The notes below the pieces were generated by a model that saw only the letters and a list, made by a program, of their open reading frames with translations, did no database searches and was not told where the DNA came from. The translations under genes were made by a program, and so were the position numbers. Positions 1-9,230 of a stretch of DNA of 64,000 nucleotides are shown piece by piece (position 1 is the first letter of the stretch; the number at the start of each line of letters is the position of its first letter). Origin of the DNA: JAHEJA01 sp965656445 (GTDB lineage: Bacteria > Pseudomonadota > Alphaproteobacteria > Rhodobacterales > Rhodobacteraceae); NCBI GenBank assembly GCA_965656445.1, contig CBFHKO010000001.1, forward strand, positions 186,001-250,000, in the 5' to 3' direction.

Positions 1-341
1 GCGGCAAAGGTGGCTTGCGCAGAGAGGCTCCCTGTGTTGCAGAACAACACAACCATCCCGTCCTCAGGCAATTCGTCCAAACGGCTTGGAATTTCGCGCC
101 ACTCAATATGGATCGCCCCTGGGATCGTGCCTTGATTGAATTGTTCCTCATCGCGCGTATCCACAAAGGTCACAGAGGAAAACACATCTTCGCTCAGCTG
201 CTGTGGCAAGATGATGCCAGACTCATATGTGGCAAAATCCATATATCCAACGATTTCTTCAGAGAGATCGCTTGCCTGCGCGCTTGTTAAACCAAAGCTA
301 AGCGCGCTTGCCAGTAGCAAAGATGTCGTAAGTCTTGTCAT
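1..341 (-). CDS. Secreted rhodanese-like domain protein (partial, C-terminus outside window)
   Basis: The reverse strand reads open from an ATG at 341 to the window edge, 113 codons, and the 3' part is missing. Residues 1-23 look like a Sec signal peptide (basic start, hydrophobic LLLASALSFGL, AQA cleavage). The rest fits a rhodanese domain: an FVDTRDEEQF segment near residue 60, then IPGAIHIEWREIP, and an active-site loop with Cys101 in FCNTGSLSAQA. Rhodaneses handle sulfane sulfur at that cysteine, and a periplasmic place is inferred from the signal. The start ATG overlaps the stop of the upstream metallo-beta-lactamase-fold gene (ATGA), so the two are translationally coupled and probably act together. 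The substrate cannot be told. Confidence 0.8.
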   Translation of the reverse strand, partial: MTRLTTSLLLASALSFGLTSAQASDLSEEIVGYMDFATYESGIILPQQLSEDVFSSVTFVDTRDEEQFNQGTIPGAIHIEWREIPSRLDELPEDGMVVLFCNTGSLSAQATFA

Positions 342-1291
342 TCCCATTCCATTTCTTCGTAAACGCGGCCCGCATTTTTGGTTGCGAGCTCTTTAAAGGT
401 GTCTAAATTTTCCCAAGCGGATTGATCCACATAATAGGCCCCTGCCAGATCACCGCCCTCCTCAATATGAGCGCCGATTTTTTCCCGCAAATCGACGAGG
501 TAATCGCGCGTGTATCGCGTCACCTGAGCCAAGTTTGTTGGATGGCCGTGTCCCGGGATCACATAGGTCGGGTTGAGAGGGGCAAAACCAGTTTCCCACG
601 TTTCAATCCAGCAACGCGCACAGGTATCGGCAAAGATGGGCGGCATGCGTTCGTGAAAGGCAATGTCGCCTGCAATCATCATGGACCACTGTGGGATCCA
701 CACTTGAGTATCGCCCGGACCATGTGCCGATCCAAGGTGAAGTATTTCAAAACGCACACCACCTAGCTCATACTCATAACGATCCGAAAAGCTGATATTG
801 GCGGGGACAACCCGTGTTCCTTCGGCTTTGTCGCGGTTATAGCGCTGCATCCCTTGCAAGATGAAATCACCGCGCTCTTTGACTTCGTGAATGGCCTCTT
901 CATGGGCTATAATATCAACCCCTAAATCCGCCCAGTACGAATTGCCCAACATAGCGTGGCCTTGGCCGTTTTCGTTGACAACCAATTTAACAGGCTGATC
1001 TGTCACAGCCTTGATTTCCTCATGCAAAGCGGCGGCAAGGCGCGCGGAGGCCCCACCATTCACCACAACAACACCCTCACCTGTCACAACAAAGGATAAG
1101 TTATTGTTATGACCAGAATTTTCATAAGTCGGAGGCGCCGTCGCGCCAATCGCGCTCCAGACATGGGGGATGACTTCTACGGGTTTGTTATAGAGCTCAG
1201 ACTGTGGATATTTATCCGCAATATCTTCGGATCCGAAGGCTGATGTTGCGAGGGCAATCCCTAAGACTGTTCCTAAAATAATATGTTTCAT
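338..1291 (-). CDS. Secreted metallo-beta-lactamase-fold protein with altered zinc motif
   Basis: A 317-residue product from the ATG at 1291, chosen because GGAGGG lies just upstream; a longer frame opens at 1351. Residues 1-20 form a signal peptide. The MBL fold is shown by the order of motifs: a beta-strand region LSFVVTGEGVVVVNGG, then the place of the HxHxDH motif, His190 in GSAHGPGDT, Asp209 in IAGDIAFH and His248 in VIPGHGHPT. The HxHxDH place instead reads NENGQGH (residues 106-112), so the first two His and the Asp of metal site 1 are absent. The protein resembles the SoxH/quinoprotein-relay MBL group, but activity is uncertain. It is followed by the coupled rhodanese gene; MBL plus rhodanese pairs often act on sulfur compounds (inference). 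Confidence 0.75.
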   Translation of the reverse strand: MKHIILGTVLGIALATSAFGSEDIADKYPQSELYNKPVEVIPHVWSAIGATAPPTYENSGHNNNLSFVVTGEGVVVVNGGASARLAAALHEEIKAVTDQPVKLVVNENGQGHAMLGNSYWADLGVDIIAHEEAIHEVKERGDFILQGMQRYNRDKAEGTRVVPANISFSDRYEYELGGVRFEILHLGSAHGPGDTQVWIPQWSMMIAGDIAFHERMPPIFADTCARCWIETWETGFAPLNPTYVIPGHGHPTNLAQVTRYTRDYLVDLREKIGAHIEEGGDLAGAYYVDQSAWENLDTFKELATKNAGRVYEEMEWE

Positions 1292-1423
1292 GACGCGCTC
1301 CCTCCACGAATAGTCGCACAATACAGATAAATTCATTTTTGTGAATATCATTTTTAACCTTCTAACGACTTGCCACAGAATGGCAGAACGATACAGTCCT
1401 AATAAACAACAGAGAGTTTCGAT

Positions 1424-2173
1424 ATGTTAGAGGGAAAACACGCACTGGTCACAGGTGGCGGCACAGGCATCGGATTGGCGATTGCGCGTGCATTAGCGGA
1501 TCAAGGTGCACAGGTAACAATCACAGGTCGCCGCTATGAGGTCTTAAAAGAGGTCGCGACAGAGGGGCTTTTCCCGATGGCGATGGATGTCACGGATGAG
1601 GCTCAGCAAATTAACGGGATCGCCCAAGCGGTTGCAGAACGCGGTCCTATTCAAATCTGTGTGGCCAATGCAGGGATTGCCGAGGGCAGAACCTTGCAAA
1701 AGACCGATCTCGATTTTTGGCGCAAGATCATGGCGACCAATTTAGATGGCGCTTTTGTCACCATGCGCGAAAGCATGAAGTCCATGCTCACGACCGATTG
1801 GGGGCGCGTGATCGCCATTTCCTCAATTGCAGGGGTCAAGGGATTAAAAGGAGCTGGTGCCTATTCTGCCTCAAAGCATGGGATCATCGGATTGATCCGC
1901 ACCTATGCCGAGGAACATATGGGCGGGCCGATTACGTTTAACGCTATCTGTCCTGGCTATGTCGACACACCCATCGTGGCACGAAATGCCGATAGCATCC
2001 AAGCCCGCGCAGGCCTGAGCAAAGAGGCCGCTCAAGACATTATGGTTCAAGCCAATTGTCACAAACGTCTCATCACGCCTGAGGAAATTGCGGCCTCTGC
2101 TGTTTGGTTGTGTCATCCGAACTCAGCAAGCGTCAACGCACAAACTATTGAAATCGCTGGCGGACAGGTATGA
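1424..2173 (+). CDS. SDR family NAD(P)-dependent oxidoreductase
   Basis: A 249-residue classical short-chain dehydrogenase. The nucleotide-binding glycine motif TGGGTGIG is at residues 10-17, NAG is in CVANAGIAEG, and the catalytic Ser...Tyr-x-x-x-Lys is in ISSIAGVKG and AYSASKHG. Length is normal. The stop overlaps the start of the kynureninase gene (ATGA), so the two are made together. Known SDRs near kynureninases or in aminobenzoyl-CoA pathways act as 3-hydroxyacyl-CoA dehydrogenases, which is one possible role here; the sequence alone does not give the substrate. It is divergent from the MBL-fold gene across a 132-bp promoter region. Confidence 0.85.
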   Translation: MLEGKHALVTGGGTGIGLAIARALADQGAQVTITGRRYEVLKEVATEGLFPMAMDVTDEAQQINGIAQAVAERGPIQICVANAGIAEGRTLQKTDLDFWRKIMATNLDGAFVTMRESMKSMLTTDWGRVIAISSIAGVKGLKGAGAYSASKHGIIGLIRTYAEEHMGGPITFNAICPGYVDTPIVARNADSIQARAGLSKEAAQDIMVQANCHKRLITPEEIAASAVWLCHPNSASVNAQTIEIAGGQV

Positions 2174-3363
2174 GTGATTTCCAAAAGACGAAAGCACTGT
2201 TTCACTTGCCCGAGGGCATGATCTATTTGGATGGCAATTCTCTTGGCCCCCTTCCCAAAGCGGCGGCACAGCGGGTTCATGACATGATGACGGATCAATG
2301 GGGTGAGCTGTTGATCACTGGCTGGAACAAGGCGGGCTGGATGGATCAACCCATCAGCGTGGGCAACCGCATTGCGCATTTGATTGGCGCGGAAACGGAC
2401 CATGTGGCCGTGGGCGATACGCTGTCGATCAAGGTTTATCAGGCCTTAGCAAGCGCGCTCGAATTGCGCCCAGATCGCAAAGTGATCCTCTCTGATAGCG
2501 GTAATTTCCCTTCTGATCTCTACATGGCCCAAGGCTTGATTGCCTCTTTGGGACAAGGTCACGAATTGCGCATCGTGGCCCCAGAAGACATCGAAGACAA
2601 CCTCACGTCTGAGGTCGCCGTGAGCTTGATCACGGAAGTTGATTATCGCACAGGACGCCGCCACGATATGGCGCATCTCACTGCCAAGGCGCAGTCTGTT
2701 GGGGCTTTGACGATCTGGGATCTCGCTCATTCTGCGGGTGCGATTGATGTGGACCTCATGGCCGCTCAAGCTGATTTCGCCGTTGGCTGTACCTATAAAT
2801 ATCTTAATGGTGGACCAGGAAGCCCCGCCTTTATCTATGTCGCGCCAAAGCATGCCGAGCATGTGCGCCCTGCTCTCTCAGGATGGTTGGGCCACAAATC
2901 TCCGTTTGATTTTGACCTCACTTATACCGAAGGCCGCGGCATTGAACGCATGCGTGTGGGAACACCCCCTGTCATTGCAATGGCCAGCCTTGAGGCCGCT
3001 TTGGATATCTGGGACATGACAACGATGGCCGATATCCGCGCCAAATCCAAAGAGCTCACATCTCTCTTTATTGACCTGATTGAGGCGCGCTGTCCCATGC
3101 TCACGCTCGCAAGCCCACGAGACGCAGGGCAGCGCGGCAGCCAAGTGTCCTTTGCCTTTGAACAGGGATACCCCGCCATGCAAGCGATCATTGATCGCGG
3201 TGTGATTGGTGATTTTCGCGCACCAAACATCATGCGGTTCGGATTTACGCCGCTCTACATCGATGCGGCCGACGTCAAAGCCGCCGTTGATATCATCGCG
3301 GATGTTATGCACACTGAGGCTTGGAAAGCGGAAAAATATCAGGTCCGCGCCAAAGTGACCTAA
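2170..3363 (+). CDS. kynU: Kynureninase
   Basis: A 397-residue PLP enzyme of fold type I. Kynureninase splits kynurenine into anthranilate and alanine in tryptophan breakdown. The family features are IYLDGNSLGPLP near the N-terminus, IWDLAHSAGAIDVDL (Asp that binds the PLP ring nitrogen), and the Schiff-base lysine in CTYKYLNGGPGSPAF. Length is normal. The start is the ATG that overlaps the SDR stop. No kynA (tryptophan dioxygenase) or kynB (formamidase) is nearby, so the rest of the pathway must be elsewhere or the enzyme works on another substrate supply. The gene ends against the convergent hydrolase gene with overlapping stop codons. Confidence 0.9.
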   Translation: MSDFQKTKALFHLPEGMIYLDGNSLGPLPKAAAQRVHDMMTDQWGELLITGWNKAGWMDQPISVGNRIAHLIGAETDHVAVGDTLSIKVYQALASALELRPDRKVILSDSGNFPSDLYMAQGLIASLGQGHELRIVAPEDIEDNLTSEVAVSLITEVDYRTGRRHDMAHLTAKAQSVGALTIWDLAHSAGAIDVDLMAAQADFAVGCTYKYLNGGPGSPAFIYVAPKHAEHVRPALSGWLGHKSPFDFDLTYTEGRGIERMRVGTPPVIAMASLEAALDIWDMTTMADIRAKSKELTSLFIDLIEARCPMLTLASPRDAGQRGSQVSFAFEQGYPAMQAIIDRGVIGDFRAPNIMRFGFTPLYIDAADVKAAVDIIADVMHTEAWKAEKYQVRAKVT

Positions 3364-4136
3364 GCCGATTTAACCGATTTTTGACCCATTTTTTCCGCGC
3401 GCCACGCATGGGCCGCTGCACCAAATGCGGTAAACAAAGGCTGTGAAACTGGGTCTAAACCCGCATTCCATTCGGGATGCCACTGAACGGAATAGGTGAA
3501 CCCCTTGGCGTCTTTGACATAGATTGCCTCTGGCGTTCCGTCAGGGGCATAGCCATCAATAACGATCCGGTCCCCTGCATCGGTAATGCCTTGACCGTGA
3601 AGGGTATTTGTCATCACGTCTGATGCGCCCATAAGCTTTGCAAATGGACCATGAGGGGTGAAGGTCACTTTGTGGCGAATGGCGAATTTTTCTTCTAACG
3701 TCCCGTCGGGCGGCATGCGGTGATTGTCCCGCCCTGGCAGGTCTCGGATTTCTGGATGAAGCGTGCTGCCAAAGGCGACGGCGACTTCTTGGAAACCGCG
3801 ACAGATGCCAAACACAGGCTGGCCGCGTTCCACCGCCTCACGAATGAGGGGCAAGGTGATCGCATCCCGTTCCCGATCAAAATCCCCATGCGCCTCAGTC
3901 TCGGCATGGCCATATTCGCTCGGATGGACATTGGGTCGCCCGCCTGTGAACAAAAACCCATCACAGAGCTCAAGCAATTCTGAAACCGAAACAAGCTTTG
4001 GATCAGAGGGGACAATCATTGGCATACAGCCAGACACCTCCGCAATCGCCTCTGAGTTCATCGTGCCTGCAGCATGTGCAGGATATTGATCATTTATGAG
4101 GTATGAATTGCCAATTATGCCGATCACAGGGCGCAT
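3360..4136 (-). CDS. Class I glutamine amidotransferase-like hydrolase (gamma-glutamyl-gamma-aminobutyrate hydrolase family)
   Basis: A 258-residue protein of the peptidase C26 / PuuD family. The nucleophile Cys is in FGICRGFQEVAVAFG, and the His-Glu pair is in VQWHPEW near the C-terminus. PuuD hydrolyses gamma-glutamyl-GABA in putrescine breakdown, but no other puu genes are present here, so the exact substrate is open. The starting ATG at 4136 opens MRPVIGIIGN, typical for the family. The gene is alone on its strand between malate synthase and the convergent kynU, whose stop it overlaps by four bases. Confidence 0.85.
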   Translation of the reverse strand: MRPVIGIIGNSYLINDQYPAHAAGTMNSEAIAEVSGCMPMIVPSDPKLVSVSELLELCDGFLFTGGRPNVHPSEYGHAETEAHGDFDRERDAITLPLIREAVERGQPVFGICRGFQEVAVAFGSTLHPEIRDLPGRDNHRMPPDGTLEEKFAIRHKVTFTPHGPFAKLMGASDVMTNTLHGQGITDAGDRIVIDGYAPDGTPEAIYVKDAKGFTYSVQWHPEWNAGLDPVSQPLFTAFGAAAHAWRAEKMGQKSVKSA

Positions 4137-4213
4137 GATATAAACCTTAGCTTTTTAGTATGGTATTTAGTTAGCAAGTTCCATAACGACTGTAAAGATA
4201 ACTTATAATAATT

Positions 4214-4253
4214 CTAAAAAGAGAATGGGCGCAAGCTTGCCGCTCACGCCCAT
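4214..4253 (-). terminator. Rho-independent terminator after glcB
   Basis: On the minus strand, about 25 bases after the malate synthase stop, the 7-bp stem ATGGGCG/CGCCCAT (4247-4253 with 4225-4231) encloses a 15-base loop that holds a smaller palindrome GCAAGCTTGC. A T-rich run (TTCTCTTTTTAG) follows. Confidence 0.55.
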
Positions 4254-4279
4254 CCCTAAAAAGTGATAAAACAGAGGTT

Positions 4280-6418
4280 TTATTGTACCTTAAGCTCAAG
4301 GCGGCGTGCATGAAGAACAGGTTCGGTATAGCCAGACGGCTGAACACGACCCTTGAAGACCAAATCACAAGCCGCCTGAAAGGCAATCCCGTCAAAGCTA
4401 GGCGCCAGTCGCGTATAGGCAGGATCGCTTGCATTCTGGCGATCCACAACAGCGGCCATTTTCTTCATAGCTTGCATCACTTGTTCTTCGCTCACGACAC
4501 CATGATGCAGCCAATTCGCCAAAGCTTGGCTTGAAATGCGGCAAGTGGCGCGGTCCTCCATGAGGCCAACATCGTGGATATCAGGCACTTTGGAACATCC
4601 AACACCTTGGTCTACCCAACGCACGACATATCCAAGGATACCTTGCGCATTGTTTTCGATTTCTTGCGCGATATCAGCATCGGACAGGTTTTCCCCAGAC
4701 ATAACAGGCAACGTCAGCAAATCCTCTAAAGTCCCACGTGCGCCACCCGCTTTGATCTCATCTTGGCGCGCTTTGACGTCCACTTTGTGATAATGCGTCG
4801 CATGCAACGTCGCGGCCGTTGGTGAGGGAACCCAAGCACAGTTTGCACCTGATTGCGGATGACCGATTTTTGCCTCCAACATATCGCCCATGCGATCAGG
4901 CATCGCCCACATGCCCTTGCCAATCTGCGCCTTGCCCTGAAGCCCACAAGCCAAACCGATATCAACGTTGCGATCCTCATAAGAGGAAATCCAAGGCATG
5001 GCTTTCATTTCGCCTTTACGCACAAAGGGGCCAGCCTCCATCGAGGTATGAATTTCATCGCCCGTGCGATCCAAGAAGCCTGTGTTAATAAAGGCCACAC
5101 GCGATTTGGCCGCTCGGATACATTCTTTGAGGTTCGCAGAGGTGCGGCGCTCTTCGTCCATGATGCCGATTTTCACCGTATTGCGCGGCAGGCCAAGCGT
5201 GTCTTCGACATGATCAAAAATGTCGACAGCAAAGGCGACCTCTTCTGGGCCATGCATCTTGGGTTTAACGATATACACAGAACCATGAACCGAATTCCCG
5301 CTCTCGCGTTTCAGGTCATGCATTGCGATCATGGTTGTGATCATCGCATCCATCAGGCCTTCGCCAATTTCAAGCCCGTCTTTGTCGAGGATTGCTGGGT
5401 TGCTCATCAAATGACCCACATTGCGCACCAACATGAGGCTGCGCCCTTTATGGGTGACCGTCTCGCCGTTCGGTGCCGTGTAGGTCACATCTTCGTTCAA
5501 AACGCGGTCAAAGGTTTTGCCACCCTTGGTCACAGTTTCGGACAAATCACCCCGCATCAGGCCAAGCCAGTTGCGATAGGCCAAGGCTTTGTCTTCGGCA
5601 TCCACGGCCGCAACGGAGTCTTCGCAGTCCATAATTGTCGAAAGAGCAGATTCAAAAATAATGTCTGAGACGCCCGCCGCATCGGTTTGACCGACTGGCG
5701 TTGTTGGATCAATCACAATGTTGATCAGTAGGCCGTTGTTGCGCAAGAAGACATTGCTCAACCGATCGCCGTCATTCTGGTGTCCTGCGAATTTTGTCGC
5801 CTCCGCGAGGGGACCAAGGTTCGTTTCAAGCGCCCCATTTTTAACGGTGATTTCAGTGACATCCGTCCATGACCCAGTGGCCAAAGGCGTCGCTTCATTC
5901 AGGAAATCACGACCCCATGCGATGACACGGGAGCCGCGTTCGGCGTCATAACCGCCACCCGTCGGCAAATCGCCCAGCGCGTCCGTACCATAAAGCGCAT
6001 CATAGAGGCTTCCCCATCTTGCATTTGCCGCATTCAAGGCAAAGCGCGCATTGGTAATGGGAACCACCAATTGCGGACCCGCGATAGAGGCAATTTCAGG
6101 ATCAACATTTGCGGTCTCAATGTCGAACGCGTCGCCCTCTGGGACCAAATAACCGATTTCTTTCAAAAAGGCTTGATACGTGGCTTGATCCCAGTTTGTC
6201 CCTTTGTTTTCGCGATACCACTCATCGAGTTGCGCTTGGATATCAGCACGCTTTTGAAGAAGTGCGCGGTTTTTGGGGCCGAGGTCATGCACCAAATCAG
6301 ACAACCCCTTCCAGAACACGTCCACGTCCACGCCCGTTCCAGGAAGCGCCTCTTGTTCAACAAATGTCACCAACTCGGCGGCAACTTGAAGTCCAAATTT
6401 ATCCAAACGATCCGTCAT
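4280..6418 (-). CDS. glcB: Malate synthase G
   Basis: A 712-residue product. It condenses glyoxylate with acetyl-CoA to malate in the glyoxylate and glycolate routes, in the cytosol. Recognised by length (family about 720) and by segments typical of the G isoform: ADGDAFD-like N-terminus, IMDCEDSVAAVDAEDK, IKPKMHG-type VKPKMHGPEEVAFA, VKIGIMDEERRTSANL, FINTGFLDRTGDE and GANCAWVPSPTAATLHATHYH. The start at 6418 (MTDRLDKFGL) is preferred to an upstream ATG at 6481 because AGAGGGAACATAGAT lies in front. Monocistronic, followed by a terminator hairpin; divergent from pepN across about 260 AT-rich bases. Confidence 0.95.
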   Translation of the reverse strand: MTDRLDKFGLQVAAELVTFVEQEALPGTGVDVDVFWKGLSDLVHDLGPKNRALLQKRADIQAQLDEWYRENKGTNWDQATYQAFLKEIGYLVPEGDAFDIETANVDPEIASIAGPQLVVPITNARFALNAANARWGSLYDALYGTDALGDLPTGGGYDAERGSRVIAWGRDFLNEATPLATGSWTDVTEITVKNGALETNLGPLAEATKFAGHQNDGDRLSNVFLRNNGLLINIVIDPTTPVGQTDAAGVSDIIFESALSTIMDCEDSVAAVDAEDKALAYRNWLGLMRGDLSETVTKGGKTFDRVLNEDVTYTAPNGETVTHKGRSLMLVRNVGHLMSNPAILDKDGLEIGEGLMDAMITTMIAMHDLKRESGNSVHGSVYIVKPKMHGPEEVAFAVDIFDHVEDTLGLPRNTVKIGIMDEERRTSANLKECIRAAKSRVAFINTGFLDRTGDEIHTSMEAGPFVRKGEMKAMPWISSYEDRNVDIGLACGLQGKAQIGKGMWAMPDRMGDMLEAKIGHPQSGANCAWVPSPTAATLHATHYHKVDVKARQDEIKAGGARGTLEDLLTLPVMSGENLSDADIAQEIENNAQGILGYVVRWVDQGVGCSKVPDIHDVGLMEDRATCRISSQALANWLHHGVVSEEQVMQAMKKMAAVVDRQNASDPAYTRLAPSFDGIAFQAACDLVFKGRVQPSGYTEPVLHARRLELKVQ

Positions 6419-6677
6419 ATCTATGTTCCCTCTGTAAAGCTTTACGGAACAGATAGGATGAAAGTTTCCTATAGGCAACAAATTTGGTCTAATTAATTTA
6501 CCAATTTATCCTCAACAGTTTCAAAAATATCAAAACAATACCCATCATATTCAATAAAATATATATATTGAGTTTGCCCTACGATACCCTGAATGCCCCT
6601 CGACAATTCGGTTGCAATTTTGTTCTATGCCGCAAACTCCTCTGCCTTGTGCAATTTACCATAATGAAAGCAAACAC

Positions 6678-9230
6678 ATGCTCGATGACACTGATCAAAC
6701 CATTTATCTAAAAGACTATAAAGCCCCCTCTTATTTGGTTGAAACAGTTTCCTTGCATTTTGTGCTATCGCCCAAAGCAACGCGTGTCATTTCCAAAATT
6801 GCTTTTACCCCAAACCCTACCGCAGATAGCCGCAACTTCTTTTTGCATGGGGAGCAGCTCAATTTGATATGGGCAAAAATTGACGGGCAAGAGGTGTCCC
6901 CAACTCTGAGCGATCAAGGGTTAACGGTTCCAACACCTGATGCCCCCTTCATTTGGGAAGCCGAAGTTGAAATCAGCCCTGAAGACAACACCGCCCTCTC
7001 AGGTCTCTATATGTCCAATGGCATGTATTGCACCCAATGCGAAGCCGAAGGGTTCCGCAGGATTACCTACTATCCCGACCGTCCCGATGTTTTGGCCATC
7101 TTTGATGTGACAATCGAGTCAGATTTGCCGATCCTTCTGTCCAACGGAAACCTTGTTGAACAATCCGACACACAGGTAACATGGCACGACCCTTGGCCCA
7201 AGCCCGCCTATTTGTTCGCGCTTGTGGCGGGGCATTTGGTCAATCACGCCGATCGCTTTGAAACCAAATCGGGCCGCTATATTGAGTTGAATATTTGGGT
7301 CCGTCCGGGAGATGAACATAAATGCGCCTTTGGCATGGAAGCATTGAAAGCGTCGATGAAATGGGACGAGGATGTCTATGGATTAGAATATGATCTCGAC
7401 CTCTTTAACATTGTCGCGGTGGATGATTTCAACATGGGTGCGATGGAAAACAAGGGGCTGAATATTTTCAACTCCGCCGCTGTTTTGGCAAGCCCTGATA
7501 CGAGTACAGATGCAAATTTTGAACGGATCGAAGCCATCGTTGCGCATGAATATTTCCACAACTGGACCGGCAATCGCATTACTTGTCGTGATTGGTTTCA
7601 ACTCTGCCTCAAAGAGGGTCTAACCGTCTATCGGGATGGACAATTCACCTCAGATATGCGCAGCGCCTCGGTCAAACGGATCGAAGATGCGGTCGTTCTG
7701 CGCCAAGCGCAATTCCCCGAAGACAACGGCCCCCTTGCGCATGCTGTTCGCCCAGACAGCTTTGTCGAGATCAACAATTTCTACACGGCGACAATTTATG
7801 AAAAAGGGGCCGAGCTTATTGGCATGCTGAAAACCCTCGTTGGGGAAGACACCTATTACAAAGCTGTTCAGCTCTATGTTGATCGCCACGATGGGCAAGC
7901 CGCCACATTGGAAGATTGGCTTCAAGCCTTTGAAGACAGCACAGGGCGCGATCTTAGCCAATTCAAGATTTGGTACGAACAAGCTGGCACACCACGCCTT
8001 AAGGTCACTGAGCGGTATGATGACGGCAGCTTTTTCCTCGACTTTGAACAATCAACGCCTCCTACCCCGAACCAAGACCACAAAGACCCTCGCGTGATCC
8101 CAATTGCCATTGGCCTTTTGTCGCCGCAGGGGGAAGAAATTCAGCCGACCGCTATTTTCGAAATGACGCAAGCAAAGCAAAGCATCGAATTCAAAGATAT
8201 GGCAGAGCGTCCTATTCCGTCAATTTTGCGCAATTTCTCGGCCCCGGTGATCTTGGAACATGACATCGACAATACGCGCCGATCCTTCTTGATGGCGCAT
8301 GACAGTGATCCGTTCAACCGATGGGAAGCCAGCCAAAGTTTGGCCATGAATTGCCTCATCTCGATGATCACCGAGAACAAGGCCGCAGATACCCGTCTGC
8401 TAGATGGATATTTGGCAACACTTCGCGATGACACATTAGATCCGAGTTTCCGCGCACTTGTGCTTCAACTTCCGTCACAGTCCGATATTGCGCAAACGCT
8501 CTTTGATATGGGGCAAACGCCCGATCCAGAAGAGATCTATCAAACAGTGCAAACTCTACGACAGGCGATGGCAACACATCTCCAGGATGTCTTGCCCCTC
8601 ATTTACGCACAACATCAGATTGAAGGCCCCTATTCGCCAGATGCCACCCAAGCAGGGGCGCGCAAGCTTGCCAATTGCGCCTTGGGTTTGATTGCGCGCT
8701 TGGACGGTGGCAAAACCGCCGAGCAACAATTTCAAAGCGCAACAAACATGACACAACAGCTTGCTGCGTTATCTGTGCTGGTTGCGAATAACCGCTCTGA
8801 CGATGCTCTTGAGGCGTTTTATGAGCAATGGAAATCTGATCGATTGGTGATGGACAAATGGTTTGGCATTCAAATCTCTGCAGCCGCGCCAGACATGGCG
8901 TTGCAAGCCGCGCAGAGGCTCGTAAATCATCCTGACTTTACAATCAAAAACCCAAACCGCTTTCGCTCTGTCTTGTCAGTTTTGGCCTCACACCAAGCGG
9001 CCTTTCACACAGCGGATGGGTCGGGATATAAATTTGTGTCCGATTGGTTGATAGAGTTGGACAAAATCAACCCACAGGCCACTGCGCGCAGCTGTGGCGC
9101 TTTTCAAACATGGAAACGGTTCGATAAGGACCGACAAAACATGTTGGCCGACAACATGGAGCGCATCTTGGCCCAACCCACGCTCAGCCGAGATACAAAA
9201 GAAATGTTAACGCGCATTTTGGACAAATGA
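6678..9230 (+). CDS. pepN: Aminopeptidase N (M1 family zinc metallopeptidase)
   Basis: An 850-residue cytosolic aminopeptidase that removes N-terminal residues from peptides. The exopeptidase motif GAMEN is near residue 254 (FNMGAMENKGLNIF), and the zinc motif HEYFHNW begins at residue 290 with the third ligand Glu about 19 residues on (CLKEGLT). The C-terminal alpha-helical domain of the PepN type is complete. The start at 6678 gives MLDDTDQTIYLKDY, which fits the family; an in-frame ATG at 6612 would add 22 residues without family support. The stop overlaps the ATG of the next small membrane-protein gene, so the two are coupled. Confidence 0.93.
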   Translation: MLDDTDQTIYLKDYKAPSYLVETVSLHFVLSPKATRVISKIAFTPNPTADSRNFFLHGEQLNLIWAKIDGQEVSPTLSDQGLTVPTPDAPFIWEAEVEISPEDNTALSGLYMSNGMYCTQCEAEGFRRITYYPDRPDVLAIFDVTIESDLPILLSNGNLVEQSDTQVTWHDPWPKPAYLFALVAGHLVNHADRFETKSGRYIELNIWVRPGDEHKCAFGMEALKASMKWDEDVYGLEYDLDLFNIVAVDDFNMGAMENKGLNIFNSAAVLASPDTSTDANFERIEAIVAHEYFHNWTGNRITCRDWFQLCLKEGLTVYRDGQFTSDMRSASVKRIEDAVVLRQAQFPEDNGPLAHAVRPDSFVEINNFYTATIYEKGAELIGMLKTLVGEDTYYKAVQLYVDRHDGQAATLEDWLQAFEDSTGRDLSQFKIWYEQAGTPRLKVTERYDDGSFFLDFEQSTPPTPNQDHKDPRVIPIAIGLLSPQGEEIQPTAIFEMTQAKQSIEFKDMAERPIPSILRNFSAPVILEHDIDNTRRSFLMAHDSDPFNRWEASQSLAMNCLISMITENKAADTRLLDGYLATLRDDTLDPSFRALVLQLPSQSDIAQTLFDMGQTPDPEEIYQTVQTLRQAMATHLQDVLPLIYAQHQIEGPYSPDATQAGARKLANCALGLIARLDGGKTAEQQFQSATNMTQQLAALSVLVANNRSDDALEAFYEQWKSDRLVMDKWFGIQISAAAPDMALQAAQRLVNHPDFTIKNPNRFRSVLSVLASHQAAFHTADGSGYKFVSDWLIELDKINPQATARSCGAFQTWKRFDKDRQNMLADNMERILAQPTLSRDTKEMLTRILDK

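Noticed and set aside
3360..4136. Assignment as PuuD of the putrescine pathway
   Set aside because: No puuA, puuB or puuC nearby; only the family is claimed.
4853..5668. A 271-codon open frame on the plus strand
   Set aside because: It lies wholly antisense to malate synthase G, whose protein is complete and well conserved; His/Arg-rich composition is typical of a shadow frame.
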